Shown here: positions 51,741 to 59,706 of the stretch, in pieces
Layout of the letters: every line of letters begins with the position of its first letter
Numbering within the stretch: the stretch's first letter is position 1
Assembly: GCF_029626145.1 (NCBI RefSeq)
Contig: NZ_JARUBJ010000002.1
Span: forward strand, 3,941,501 to 4,005,500
DNA from: Micromonospora sp. WMMD961
Lineage (GTDB): Bacteria; Actinomycetota; Actinomycetes; Mycobacteriales; Micromonosporaceae
DNA: 64,000 nt
Direction: 5' to 3'
The notes under the pieces: generated by a model
Database searches by the model: none
Told to the model about the DNA's origin: nothing
The model's input: only the letters and a program-made list of their open reading frames with translations
Made by a program: the position numbers and the translations under genes

Positions 51741-52528
51741 GCCGGACCCTTGATGGCAGAGAGGATGTCGTCCCACAGGCGGGCCCGGGCGGCGAGGGCG
51801 GTGTTGACGGTGTCGGCGCACTCCTGCCACTTGGCGTCGTCGTCGCCGCACAGGTCGGCGAGCATCTGCATGGCCATCGGGGTGTGCTGTTCGCCGTCGA
51901 CCTCGATGTGCCGTTGCAGGTAGTCGACGAACGTGTTCAGCCGGTTGCTGACCTCGTTGACCGAGACGACCTGGGTGAACATGTCCGGGATCAGGTCCTC
52001 CCGGCCGAACGCGAAGGCCGCCGCCTGGCAGTGCACCGGGGTGGACTCGATGATCTGCCAGGTGGTGGCGGCGAACCTCGCCGACGCGGCCGGCACCCCG
52101 GCCTCGGTGAGCGCCTCGGTGACCGGCCGGCCGGCGCGCAGCAGGTCGACGAGGGCGTCGACCGCCGTGGTGTCCGCGCCGGCCTCGGCCATTCCCTGCA
52201 CGTACAGCTCGAAGTGGCTGATGTAGCCGCCGCCCAGCTCGTCGCTCTCCTCGACCATGACGATGTCGTTGATGAGGCGGCGGCTGCCGGTGGGGCCGGT
52301 CGGGATCCACGGCACCGTGACGCAGGTGAGCTGCCGCTGGAGTGACTTCAACAGGGACATGAAGTCCCAGACCGCGAAGACGTGGTGCTGCATGAAGGTG
52401 ACCAGCGCCTCGTGGGTGTCGAGATTGGCGTAGAGCGGGTGCTTGACCACGGCGTCGCGCCGCTCGGTCACCGCCCGCTCCAGCCGTTCGATGCCCGGGT
52501 GCGTCTTACCCCAGTCGTAGCGTGACAT
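51737..52528 (-). CDS. DUF3050 haem-oxygenase-like diiron candidate
   Basis: The product is 263 aa, all-helical. Conserved blocks of DUF3050 are visible: FMQHHVFAVWDFMSLLKSLQ, LTCVTVPWIP, RLINDIVMVEESDE, ISHFELYVQGM and YLQRHIEVDGEQHTPMAMQ. The His/Glu/Asp residues in these helices are placed like those of haem-oxygenase-like diiron enzymes (UndA, BesC, SznF), which carry out oxidative fragmentations and N-oxygenations. Activity for DUF3050 itself is not established to my knowledge. It is one base downstream of the PhyH stop and overlaps E1alpha by four bases, so it is part of the operon. Confidence 0.82.
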   Translation of the reverse strand: MSRYDWGKTHPGIERLERAVTERRDAVVKHPLYANLDTHEALVTFMQHHVFAVWDFMSLLKSLQRQLTCVTVPWIPTGPTGSRRLINDIVMVEESDELGGGYISHFELYVQGMAEAGADTTAVDALVDLLRAGRPVTEALTEAGVPAASARFAATTWQIIESTPVHCQAAAFAFGREDLIPDMFTQVVSVNEVSNRLNTFVDYLQRHIEVDGEQHTPMAMQMLADLCGDDDAKWQECADTVNTALAARARLWDDILSAIKGPA

Positions 52529-52529
52529 G

Positions 52530-53441
52530 TCAGCCTCCCTGTTGGGCGCGGTGGCGCCAGATGACCGGGCAGTACTCGGGATCGGCGTAGTCAGGTCGCC
52601 CCTCGTGGGTGCGGCCGACCAGCACGTCGTGGTTGTACGCGGCGAGCGTGCCGTCGGAGAGCGGATACTCCCGCCAGGCGTTGTCGCCGTCCTGCAGGTG
52701 AAGCGAGATCGCCTGTCGGGGGCGACCGCTGACGTTGGGGCCACTGCCGTGGTAGGTGCGGCAGTGGTGGAAACTCACGTGTCCCTTGGGGATCACCATG
52801 GGGATCTTGCGGATCTCCGCGCCGTTGTGGGCCGCGTTCTCCGCCAGCATCTCCTCCAACTGGCTGCGGTCCCGGTCGGCGAAGTGCCGCACCACTGTGT
52901 CGTCCGCGCCGATCTCCTTCCACCGGTGCGAACCGTCGACCATGGTGATGGTGCCCATCTCCTCCCCGCAGTCGTGGAACGGGATGAACGCGGTGAGCAT
53001 CTTCTCCGACGACGAGGACGCCCAGTAGTGCTTGTCGAAATGCCAGGGCACGATGTTGCTCGGCTCCCCGTCTATCGGCGGCTTGTAGATCAGCGTGGAC
53101 TGGAAGACGCGGATCTCGTCGGCCTCGGCGAGCCGGGCGGCGACCGCGCCGATCAACGGCTTGCGCAGGATCGCGCCCAGCCCGTCGTGTTCGTGGTGGA
53201 CGTAGTCGTTGTGCCGCTGCACCGGCCCTTTCGACGGCTCCCAGTAGGCCAACTTCGGTGGTCGTACCGGCAACCGCCGGTCCCGCTCACCGTCGTAGTA
53301 GCGCTGCGTGGCGGCGGCGAGGGCGTCCACCTCGTCGTCGGTGAACAGCTTCTTCGACAGGTACCAGCCGTGCTCGGCGTAGTGCCGCACGTCGTCGTCG
53401 GAGGGCAGCAGCGCCCGCTCCTCGTCGGTGAGCGTGGTCAT
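52530..53441 (-). CDS. PhyH-family Fe(II)/2-oxoglutarate dioxygenase
   Basis: The product is 303 aa. The facial triad is readable as WHFDKHYW (His-x-Asp) and the distal His in FHHCRTYHGSGPN, with the 2-oxoglutarate Arg in SGRPRQAISLHL. It has the phytanoyl-CoA dioxygenase fold used for hydroxylation, desaturation or halogenation. The Asp of HxD is present, so it is a hydroxylase type rather than a halogenase. It overlaps hmaS by ATGA and is one base from the DUF3050 gene. Substrate is probably an Hpg- or carrier-bound intermediate. Confidence 0.9.
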   Translation of the reverse strand: MTTLTDEERALLPSDDDVRHYAEHGWYLSKKLFTDDEVDALAAATQRYYDGERDRRLPVRPPKLAYWEPSKGPVQRHNDYVHHEHDGLGAILRKPLIGAVAARLAEADEIRVFQSTLIYKPPIDGEPSNIVPWHFDKHYWASSSSEKMLTAFIPFHDCGEEMGTITMVDGSHRWKEIGADDTVVRHFADRDRSQLEEMLAENAAHNGAEIRKIPMVIPKGHVSFHHCRTYHGSGPNVSGRPRQAISLHLQDGDNAWREYPLSDGTLAAYNHDVLVGRTHEGRPDYADPEYCPVIWRHRAQQGG

Positions 53442-54529
53442 GCGCCCACCCCCTGCGGGGTGGCCGCCACAGTGGCGAGTTCCCGTTCCTTGGCCTCGTA
53501 GAGCGCCTTGATGTTGCCGCTGCCGAAGCCCCGCGCGCCGCGCCGTTCGATCAGCTCCAGGAACAGGGTGCGGCGCACGTGCATCGACTCGGCGAAGATC
53601 TGCAACAGTTGCCCGTCGTGGTCGGAGTCGACGAGGACGCCCAGCTCACGCAGCCGCTCCAGCGGCGCGTCCACCCGACCGACCCGGGCTTCGAGGGAGT
53701 CGTAGTAGCTGCCCGGGGTGCCCGCGAAGCGCACCCCACGCCGGCCCAGCGCCTCGACGGCGGCGAGGATGTCGTCGGTGCGCAGGCCAAGGTGCTGCAC
53801 TCCCCCACCGGCGTGCTGGTCGAGGAACGCGTCGATCTGCCCCGGCCGCCGGGCCCGGTCCGGTTCCAGCAGCACCACAGTCACCCGACCGGATCCGCTC
53901 TGCACGACCTTGGAGTTCATCGCCTGCCCGTCGACCTCGATGTGCTCCTCGAAGATCTGCGCGAAGTCGAACAGCCTCTCGAAGTGCCGGACCGTCTCGT
54001 CGAGCTGGCCGGGTGGCACGCAGACCGCCAGGTGGTCGATCTCGGCGAGCACCGGCGGGTGCCCCTCCCCACCGGACGGTGTCGGTGTGATGGCGCCGGG
54101 CAGGAACTCGGCCCGGTCACCACGGCGCTGCACCAAACGGTGCCGCACGTCGGCGAAGCCGTCCACCTCGGCGGTCACCACCTCGGCGTCCGCGCCGGTG
54201 CGGGTGGTCGGTGGCGTCACCGCGGTCGCGCCGCGCGCCACCAGCTCGGCGTACGCGGACGCCACGTCGTCGACCTCGACCGCGACGACAGCGATGCCGT
54301 CACCGTGGCGCTGCACGTACCGCGCCGCCGGATGCTCGGCGCTCAGCCCGGAGGTGAGCAGCAACCGGATGTCGCCGTGGCAGAGCAGCAGGGAGCGCTG
54401 CCCTTCCAGCCCGGTCTCCGGGCCACCCTGGCCACAGATGTCGAAGCCGACGGCGGTGCTGAAGTAGAAGGCCGCCTGCCGCGCGTCCCCCACGTAGAGT
54501 TCGATGTGGTCGATACCACGGATGTCCAT
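53438..54529 (-). CDS. hmaS: 4-hydroxymandelate synthase (HPPD-like)
   Basis: The product is 363 aa with two vicinal-oxygen-chelate domains. Fe ligands are H166 (AEIDHLAVC), H246 (GGVQHLGLR) and E325 (LFLELIERRG). From memory the Amycolatopsis HmaS ligands are H161, H241 and E320, a constant offset of five. Shared stretches such as GQAMNSKVVQS, PGQIDAFL and GSGNIKALYEA look closer to HmaS than to ordinary HPPD. The enzyme turns 4-hydroxyphenylpyruvate into 4-hydroxymandelate, the first step to Hpg. The start MDIRGIDHIELYV at 54529 follows CAGGGGAC. HPPD (homogentisate formation) is the alternative, but hmo and hpgT in the region make HmaS much more likely. Confidence 0.88.
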   Translation of the reverse strand: MDIRGIDHIELYVGDARQAAFYFSTAVGFDICGQGGPETGLEGQRSLLLCHGDIRLLLTSGLSAEHPAARYVQRHGDGIAVVAVEVDDVASAYAELVARGATAVTPPTTRTGADAEVVTAEVDGFADVRHRLVQRRGDRAEFLPGAITPTPSGGEGHPPVLAEIDHLAVCVPPGQLDETVRHFERLFDFAQIFEEHIEVDGQAMNSKVVQSGSGRVTVVLLEPDRARRPGQIDAFLDQHAGGGVQHLGLRTDDILAAVEALGRRGVRFAGTPGSYYDSLEARVGRVDAPLERLRELGVLVDSDHDGQLLQIFAESMHVRRTLFLELIERRGARGFGSGNIKALYEAKERELATVAATPQGVGA

Positions 54530-54603
54530 GTCCCCTGAAACCCCTCCCACACAATTCCCCCCGTACTGCCGTCCGGGCGTGCCCGCCCGGGATGCCGCGT
54601 CGA

Positions 54604-55842
54604 TCACCTCCTCGGCTCGGCGACACGCGCGAGCAGCAGGCTCACGTTCTGGCCGCCGAACCCGAACGAGTTCGTCACCGCGTACTCCGGGTCGGCCTTG
54701 CGGGGCGCGCCACGGATGTGGTCCGCCAGGCAGGCCGGGTCCGGGTCGTCGAGGTGGTACGTCGGCGGCAACAGCCCCCGACCGAGCGCCAACGCGGTGG
54801 CCGCCGTCTCCAGGACACCGGACGCGCCGAGCAGGTGGCCGGTGAGCGCCTTGGTGGAACTGACCGGCACACCGCCGACGCCGAAGACGTCCGCCAGGGC
54901 GGTGGCCTCCGCGATGTCGCCGCGCTTCGTGGCGGTGCCGTGCGCGTTGACGTAACCGACCGCCGCCGCGGGCACACCGGAGCTGCGCAGCGCACGGCGG
55001 ATGCAGGCAGCCGCGCCGGCACCGTCCGGGCGGGGCGCGGTCGGGTGGTACGCGTCGGTGGTCGCCCCGAAGCCAGCCACCTCGGCGTACCCGGTCGCGC
55101 CGCGCGCGGCGGCGTGCTCGGCGTCTTCGAGGACCAGCAGCGCGGCGCCCTCGGCCAACACGAACCCGGTGCGGGAGGTGTCGAACGGTCGGCTGGCGCG
55201 GGCCGGGTCGTCGCCTGCTCGGGCCAGGGCCCGGGCGTTGCCGAAGGTGTCGGCGAAGGTCGGGAACAGGGGTGCCTCGCTGGCCCCGCACAGCACCACG
55301 TCGGCCTCCCCGCCGGCGATCAGTCGGACCGCGTCGCCGACCGCCTGCGCGCCGGAGGCGCAGGCGGTGCCGACCGAGGAGCTGTAGCCCCGGATGCCGT
55401 GCGCGATGGCGATCCGCGCGGCCGGCATGTTCGGCAGGATCCCGGTGAGCAGGTACGGGCTGACGGCGGCGCGGCCGCGGGCCGCGCGGGCCAGCACCTG
55501 CGCCTCCAGCGTGGCCATCCCGCCGACCCCTCCGACGATCACCCCGATCCGCTCGGGGTCGACGTCGCGGCCCACCTCGATGCCGGCGTCGGCGAGCGCG
55601 TCGGCGGCGGCGAGCAGGGCGAGCACCACGATCCGGTCCAGCACCCGGGTCTCCGGCCCGGACGCGACGGTACGCGGGTCGATGTCGGGCAACAGACCGG
55701 CGACGTCCAACGACTCGCTGACCGGGTGCCCGTCGGGCGGGCGGGTCAGCCCGGAACGGCCGGTGGTGAGCGCGTCGAAGGTCTCCTCGACACCCCGCCC
55801 GACCGGGGTGAACAGACCCATCCCGGTGATCAGGGCGGTCAC
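54604..55842 (-). CDS. Discrete ketosynthase 1 (FabF-like, Cys-His-His)
   Basis: The product is 412 aa, a single KS. Active-site Cys161 is in GTACASGAQ, His301 in NAHGTATKRGD, and Lys331/His336 in STKALTGHLLGAS, so decarboxylative Claisen condensation should be intact. It resembles KAS II and type II PKS or aryl-polyene ketosynthases. The GTG at 55842 overlaps the ligase 2 stop by four bases. No malonyltransferase, ketoreductase or dehydratase is in the cluster, so extension would give unreduced beta-keto products or rely on the host FAS. Confidence 0.93.
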   Translation of the reverse strand: MTALITGMGLFTPVGRGVEETFDALTTGRSGLTRPPDGHPVSESLDVAGLLPDIDPRTVASGPETRVLDRIVVLALLAAADALADAGIEVGRDVDPERIGVIVGGVGGMATLEAQVLARAARGRAAVSPYLLTGILPNMPAARIAIAHGIRGYSSSVGTACASGAQAVGDAVRLIAGGEADVVLCGASEAPLFPTFADTFGNARALARAGDDPARASRPFDTSRTGFVLAEGAALLVLEDAEHAAARGATGYAEVAGFGATTDAYHPTAPRPDGAGAAACIRRALRSSGVPAAAVGYVNAHGTATKRGDIAEATALADVFGVGGVPVSSTKALTGHLLGASGVLETAATALALGRGLLPPTYHLDDPDPACLADHIRGAPRKADPEYAVTNSFGFGGQNVSLLLARVAEPRR

Positions 55843-57455
55843 GAACTGGCCTCGGCCAGGTAGCGCTCCCGCAGGACCACCTTGCGGACCTTGCCGGTCA
55901 CGGTGACCGGAATGTCGGCGGAGCGCACCGGCACGACCCGACGCAGCGTCGTGCCGACGTCCGGGCCGAGGGCCGTCCGGACCCGCTCGGTGCGGTCCTC
56001 GGCCTCGTCGGCGCCGGCGGCCAACTCCAGCAACACGTCGGTGACCACACCGCCGGCCTCGGCGACGATCACCACAGTGCAGTCGGTGACGTCCGGGCAG
56101 GCGGCGAGGATCCGCTCCTCGCTCAGCGCGGTGTAGAGGCGTCGCCCGTCACCGGCGTCCACCGAGTCCACCGCCCGGTCCAGGTGGTAGTAGCGGCCGT
56201 CGGCGTCCGCGCGGACCAGGTCGCCGGTCAGATACCAGCCGCGCTGACGGAACCGGTACGTGGTGGCCGAGTCGTTCCAGTAGCCCCGGAACAGCGACGG
56301 CGAGTCGATGCCCAGGAAACCCACCTCACCGGTCGGCACCGGCTCACCGTCGGCGTCGAGGACCGCGACCGTCGCGAACCGGTACGGGCGGCCGATGCAG
56401 CGGCCGTACCGGTCGGTGTCGGCGCGGTGGGTGATGTGGAACATCGAGTGCCCCATCTCGCTGGAGCCCAGCCCGTCGATGAAGACCGAGCCGGGCACCG
56501 TCGCCACCCCGTCGCGGGTGACGGTGTCGTGCCAGCCGACGGCGACGAGGCGGCGGATGTGCGGCTCGTGCGAGGCGTCGCCGGTGTTGAACCACAGCCG
56601 CACCGAGTCCAGGTCGTACCCGGACAGGTCGAAACGGGCCAGCTCCGCCCAGGTGACCGAGAAGCCGAACACACCGTCGGGGCGCCAGCGTTGGATCGCG
56701 TCGAGCACCCGCTCACCGTCCTGTTCGGACAACAGGAGCATCTCCGCGGAGTTGCCCAGCGCCTGGTTGACCATCAGCACCGTCGCGGTGTGCGGGGCGG
56801 GTAACGCGTTGAGGATCCGACTGGTGCCCTGCGCCTGGGGCATGGTGAGCAGGTGTCGGGTGGCGGCGAAGAGGCTGGCGTGCGAGTGCAGCACCGCCTT
56901 GGGCACCCCGGTCGTCCCGGAGGTGTGGGTGATCACGATCGGGTCGTCCGGGTGGTGCCGGTAGTGCGCCGGAGCGCCGGACGGGTCACCCGTGCCGGCC
57001 TGCGCGGGGGTGCCGAGCAACGGTACGCCCAGGTCGTGCCCGGCCAGCAGCGCGGTGTGCGCGTCGTCGGCGAGCACCCCGACGCACCGCAGTCGGCGGA
57101 TGTACTCGGCGGCGATCTCCGGGCGGAGCTTGCCGTTCATCAGCGCCGGGATGGCTCCGAGGCGGGCCAGCGCCAGGAAGCTGAGCACCATGTCGGCGGC
57201 GGCGGTGGCCCAGACGGCGACCGGGTCGCGGGGGCGTACCCCGTGCTCGTGCAGCCAGGCGGCGCGGGCGGCGACCCGCTCGTCGAGCCGGCCCAGCGTG
57301 AGCGGCGTCTCGGCCGGGTGCCCGTCGACGGCGGTGTCGAACGTCAGCCCGGGTCCGTCCGGGTCGGCGCCGTGCGCCAGCACCCGGGCCAGCACGTTGC
57401 CCGCGCCCACCTCGGTGTCGGCGGCCAACGCGGCGCGTAGTCCTCGTTTCCTCAT
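55839..57455 (-). CDS. AMP-dependent acyl/aryl ligase (ligase 2)
   Basis: The product is 538 aa of the ANL superfamily. P-loop THTSGTTGVPKAVLH, then GLGSSEMGHSMFH, GWYLTGDLVRADADGRYYHLDRAVDS and the catalytic lysine in PVTVTGKVRKVVLRERY. It is embedded between a KS-like gene and ketosynthase 1, overlapping both by four bases. It probably loads a carboxylic acid, possibly an aryl starter, onto one of the two cluster ACPs. The residue set of the acid pocket was not decoded. Confidence 0.9.
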   Translation of the reverse strand: MRKRGLRAALAADTEVGAGNVLARVLAHGADPDGPGLTFDTAVDGHPAETPLTLGRLDERVAARAAWLHEHGVRPRDPVAVWATAAADMVLSFLALARLGAIPALMNGKLRPEIAAEYIRRLRCVGVLADDAHTALLAGHDLGVPLLGTPAQAGTGDPSGAPAHYRHHPDDPIVITHTSGTTGVPKAVLHSHASLFAATRHLLTMPQAQGTSRILNALPAPHTATVLMVNQALGNSAEMLLLSEQDGERVLDAIQRWRPDGVFGFSVTWAELARFDLSGYDLDSVRLWFNTGDASHEPHIRRLVAVGWHDTVTRDGVATVPGSVFIDGLGSSEMGHSMFHITHRADTDRYGRCIGRPYRFATVAVLDADGEPVPTGEVGFLGIDSPSLFRGYWNDSATTYRFRQRGWYLTGDLVRADADGRYYHLDRAVDSVDAGDGRRLYTALSEERILAACPDVTDCTVVIVAEAGGVVTDVLLELAAGADEAEDRTERVRTALGPDVGTTLRRVVPVRSADIPVTVTGKVRKVVLRERYLAEASS

Positions 57456-58027
57456 GGTCGTCCCTCTCCCCCCAGCAGAACCGCGACCGCCTCGGTCGGC
57501 GCGTCGGGTGCCTGTTCGATCAGGATCAGCAACACCTCGTCGGCGTCGCCGTCGTCGCGCAGCAGGTCCGCCTCGGCGGTGCCGTCGGTGTACGGGTCAC
57601 CGGTCGGGCTCAGGCAGACCACCGGGCCCCGCAGGCCCCAGCGCGCCGCGATGTGCCCGACGACGCTGTTCGGCACGGACTGGAAGAAGAACAGCGGCCC
57701 GACCCGGCCGCCGGCCTCGACGGTGGCCCGTACGTGCTCCGCGCTGACGAGGTCGCCACTGGCGCTGACCAGCACGATCCCCGTCCGCACCCCGGCGGGC
57801 ACTCCCGCCGACCCGTACCCCCGTCGCAGACACCGCTCCGCCACCGCCACCGCGACGGGCGCGAACTGCGAGCAGACGAACCCCGGAACTCCCGGTGCCT
57901 GCTCGTCGTCACCGGCCTCCGGCCACCGTGCCCGCGCCACCACGCCCGGCTCTGTCCTGGACCCGCTCATCCGGTCGGGTTCGTCGGCGCGGACACCGGA
58001 CGACCGTTGGGTCTCGGGGGCGGTCAC
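57452..58027 (-). CDS. Short ketosynthase-N-terminal-like protein (Ketoacyl-synt_2 type)
   Basis: The product is 191 aa. The C-terminal part has GPLFFFQSVPNSVVGHIAARWGLRGPVVCLSP, the conserved pattern of the short KS-related partner protein of aryl-polyene clusters (ApeC-like). VSASGDLVSAEHV and ADEVLLILIEQ flank it. It lacks the His-containing C-terminal half of a ketosynthase and so cannot be a full enzyme. It may act as a chain-length-factor-like partner. The GTG at 58027 is used because it overlaps the ketosynthase 2 stop (GTGA), while an internal ATG at 57970 is the alternative. Confidence 0.78.
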   Translation of the reverse strand: MTAPETQRSSGVRADEPDRMSGSRTEPGVVARARWPEAGDDEQAPGVPGFVCSQFAPVAVAVAERCLRRGYGSAGVPAGVRTGIVLVSASGDLVSAEHVRATVEAGGRVGPLFFFQSVPNSVVGHIAARWGLRGPVVCLSPTGDPYTDGTAEADLLRDDGDADEVLLILIEQAPDAPTEAVAVLLGGEGRP

Positions 58028-59133
58028 GGCGCGCCGACCAGCAGGGCGGTGTTGGCGCCACCGAACGCCGCGTTGAGTGTCAACGCATGGGTAGCTGTCG
58101 TCCGGCGGGGCTGGTCGGTGATGACGTCCAGGGGGCACGCCTCGTCCGGGGCCAGCCAGCCGGCGTTGACCGGCAGGTCGCCACGCCGCAGCGCGAGCGC
58201 GGTGACCACCAGTTCGAGCAGCCCGGACGCCTCCAGCGCGTGCCCGTGCACCGATTTCGTGGAGCTGACCGGCACCTGCGCGGCGTACCCGCCGAGGGCC
58301 CGGCGCAGGGCGGCGGCCTCGGCGGCGTCGCTCTGGGCGGTGCCGGTGGCGTTGGCGTTGACGTAGCCGACGGCCTCCGGCGGCAGCCCGGCCCGGCGCA
58401 GCGCGGCGTCGACCGCACGGGCCATCCCGGCCCCGGTCGGATCCGGCTGGCACGGGTGGAAGGCGTCCCCGGCCCGCCCCCAGCCGGCAACGGTGGCCAG
58501 CGGTTCGGCCCCGTGCCGACACCCGACGCTGGATTCGAGGACCACCGCGACCACGCCGTCGCCGAGCAGCAGCCCGCGTCGGCCGGCGCTGAACGGGCGG
58601 ACGGCCCCGTCGACCGCGAGGGCCCGACCGGCGTCGAAGAGCGCGAACTGGTCCGACTCCACCAGGTACCCGGCGGCGACCACCACCCGGTTGGCGTCAC
58701 CCCGGCTGATCACCGTCGCCGCGTCGGCCACCGCCGTGCTCGCCGACACGCACGCGCTGGTGTAGACGCGGGTGTGCCCCGACAGTCCACAGCGGGCCGC
58801 GAGCTGGTCGGCGAGCGCGCCCGGGGCCACGCCCACCCCCGGCACCGGGCCGCCGTGCACGGCGAGCAGCAGGGCGCACCCGACGCGCTGCGCACCGGTC
58901 AGGCCGGCCGCGCCGCAGGCCGCGTCGACCGCAGCGGCCAACTCGTCGGGGAGCGTTCCGACATCGGGCACTGTGGCCGCCACGGTGACCCGGCGGGCGG
59001 CGGTGTCGAAGCGGCGTACCGCGCCGAACGCCGGAACACCGGCCAGCGCCCCGGCGAGCTGCGCCTCGGCACCCCGACCCAGGGCACTGACCGCGTGTAC
59101 GCCGGTGAGCTGCGCGACGCGCCGCTCAGCCAT
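58024..59133 (-). CDS. Discrete ketosynthase 2 with Cys-Asn-His site
   Basis: The product is 369 aa, somewhat short for a KS. Cys128 is in YTSACVSAST and Lys293/His298 are in STKSVHGHALEAS. The first catalytic histidine, normally in N-A-H-G-T, is Asn261 (VNANATGTAQSD). The glycine-rich C-terminal NAAFGGANTALL is intact. Loss of that His suggests condensation without malonyl decarboxylation, acyl transfer, or a partner role. It overlaps ACP 2 by eight bases and the short KS-like gene by four. It probably forms a heterodimer within this operon. Confidence 0.88.
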   Translation of the reverse strand: MAERRVAQLTGVHAVSALGRGAEAQLAGALAGVPAFGAVRRFDTAARRVTVAATVPDVGTLPDELAAAVDAACGAAGLTGAQRVGCALLLAVHGGPVPGVGVAPGALADQLAARCGLSGHTRVYTSACVSASTAVADAATVISRGDANRVVVAAGYLVESDQFALFDAGRALAVDGAVRPFSAGRRGLLLGDGVVAVVLESSVGCRHGAEPLATVAGWGRAGDAFHPCQPDPTGAGMARAVDAALRRAGLPPEAVGYVNANATGTAQSDAAEAAALRRALGGYAAQVPVSSTKSVHGHALEASGLLELVVTALALRRGDLPVNAGWLAPDEACPLDVITDQPRRTTATHALTLNAAFGGANTALLVGAP

Positions 59134-59371
59134 CTGCGGAGGTCGTCAGCGACGCCCGGAACACCGCCAGGGCGTCGTCGACGGTACGGATTGCGGCCAG
59201 CTCGTCGTCGGTGAGGTCGAGCCGTCGGTCGTAGCGCTGCTCGACGAGGTGCACCAGCCAGGCAAGCTCCATCGAGCCGACCCGGTCGGGCACCTCGGCA
59301 GCCGGTTTCGCGGTGAGTTCGGCGAGCATGGTCAGTAGGTCAGCTCGCCCCAGGTCGGGCTGACCGCCCAT
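59126..59371 (-). CDS. Acyl carrier protein 2
   Basis: The product is 81 aa. The helix 2 attachment site is RVGSMELAWLVHLVEQRY with Ser33 as the probable phosphopantetheine site. The following DRRLDLTDDELAAIRTVDDAL is the usual helix 3-4 region. The motif GSMEL differs from DSL but keeps the serine. It begins at the ACP 1 stop (one-base overlap) and ends overlapping ketosynthase 2. The two ACPs probably carry different intermediates. Confidence 0.85.
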   Translation of the reverse strand: MGGQPDLGRADLLTMLAELTAKPAAEVPDRVGSMELAWLVHLVEQRYDRRLDLTDDELAAIRTVDDALAVFRASLTTSADG

Positions 59372-59691
59372 CAGGCGTTGTCGCTCGTCGCCGCCGCACC
59401 GCTCGTCGCCGCCGCACCGCTCGTCGCCGCCGCACCGCTCGTCGCCTCGGCGACGCGGTTGGCGACCATGGTGGTGAACTCGCCGACCGTCATCAGGGCC
59501 AGCTGCTCCGATTCGTCGTCGGCGAACGTCACGCCGTACCGGTCCTCGACCCGGACGGACAGGTCGGCCAGGGCGAGCGACTCCAGGTCGACGCCGGCGG
59601 GACCGAGTGTGGTGTCGTCGTCGAGCCCCTCGACGTCGTAGTTCATGTCGGCGAGCTGCTCGACGACGAAGGCGCGGACCTCGGCTCTCAT
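59371..59691 (-). CDS. Acyl carrier protein 1
   Basis: The product is 106 aa. The carrier site is GVDLESLALADLSVRVED with Ser38 as the phosphopantetheine site. Helix 1 is RAFVVEQLADMNYDVEGLD. The last 22 residues are a repeat tail of the form (ATSGAA)n encoded by an 18-base tandem repeat at 59382-59446, outside the ACP fold. It is the first gene of the minus-strand operon, and its start is only 15 bases from the divergent PPTase start. Confidence 0.87.
   Translation of the reverse strand: MRAEVRAFVVEQLADMNYDVEGLDDDTTLGPAGVDLESLALADLSVRVEDRYGVTFADDESEQLALMTVGEFTTMVANRVAEATSGAAATSGAAATSGAAATSDNA
59382..59446. repeat. 18-base tandem repeat in the ACP 1 tail
   Basis: CGCTCGTCGCCGCCGCAC occurs three times exactly (59382-59399, 59400-59417, 59418-59435) plus a partial copy. 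It encodes an Ala/Thr/Ser-Gly tail and is in frame, so copy-number change would alter tail length only. Confidence 0.85.
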
Positions 59692-59706
59692 GGATACCCT
59701 CTCTGC

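Noticed and set aside
53438..54529. Annotation as 4-hydroxyphenylpyruvate dioxygenase of tyrosine catabolism
   Set aside because: Sequence blocks match HmaS better and Hmo and HpgT-like genes are in the same region. No homogentisate pathway gene is nearby.
59382..59446. Possible CRISPR-like repeat
   Set aside because: It is an in-frame coding repeat without spacers.
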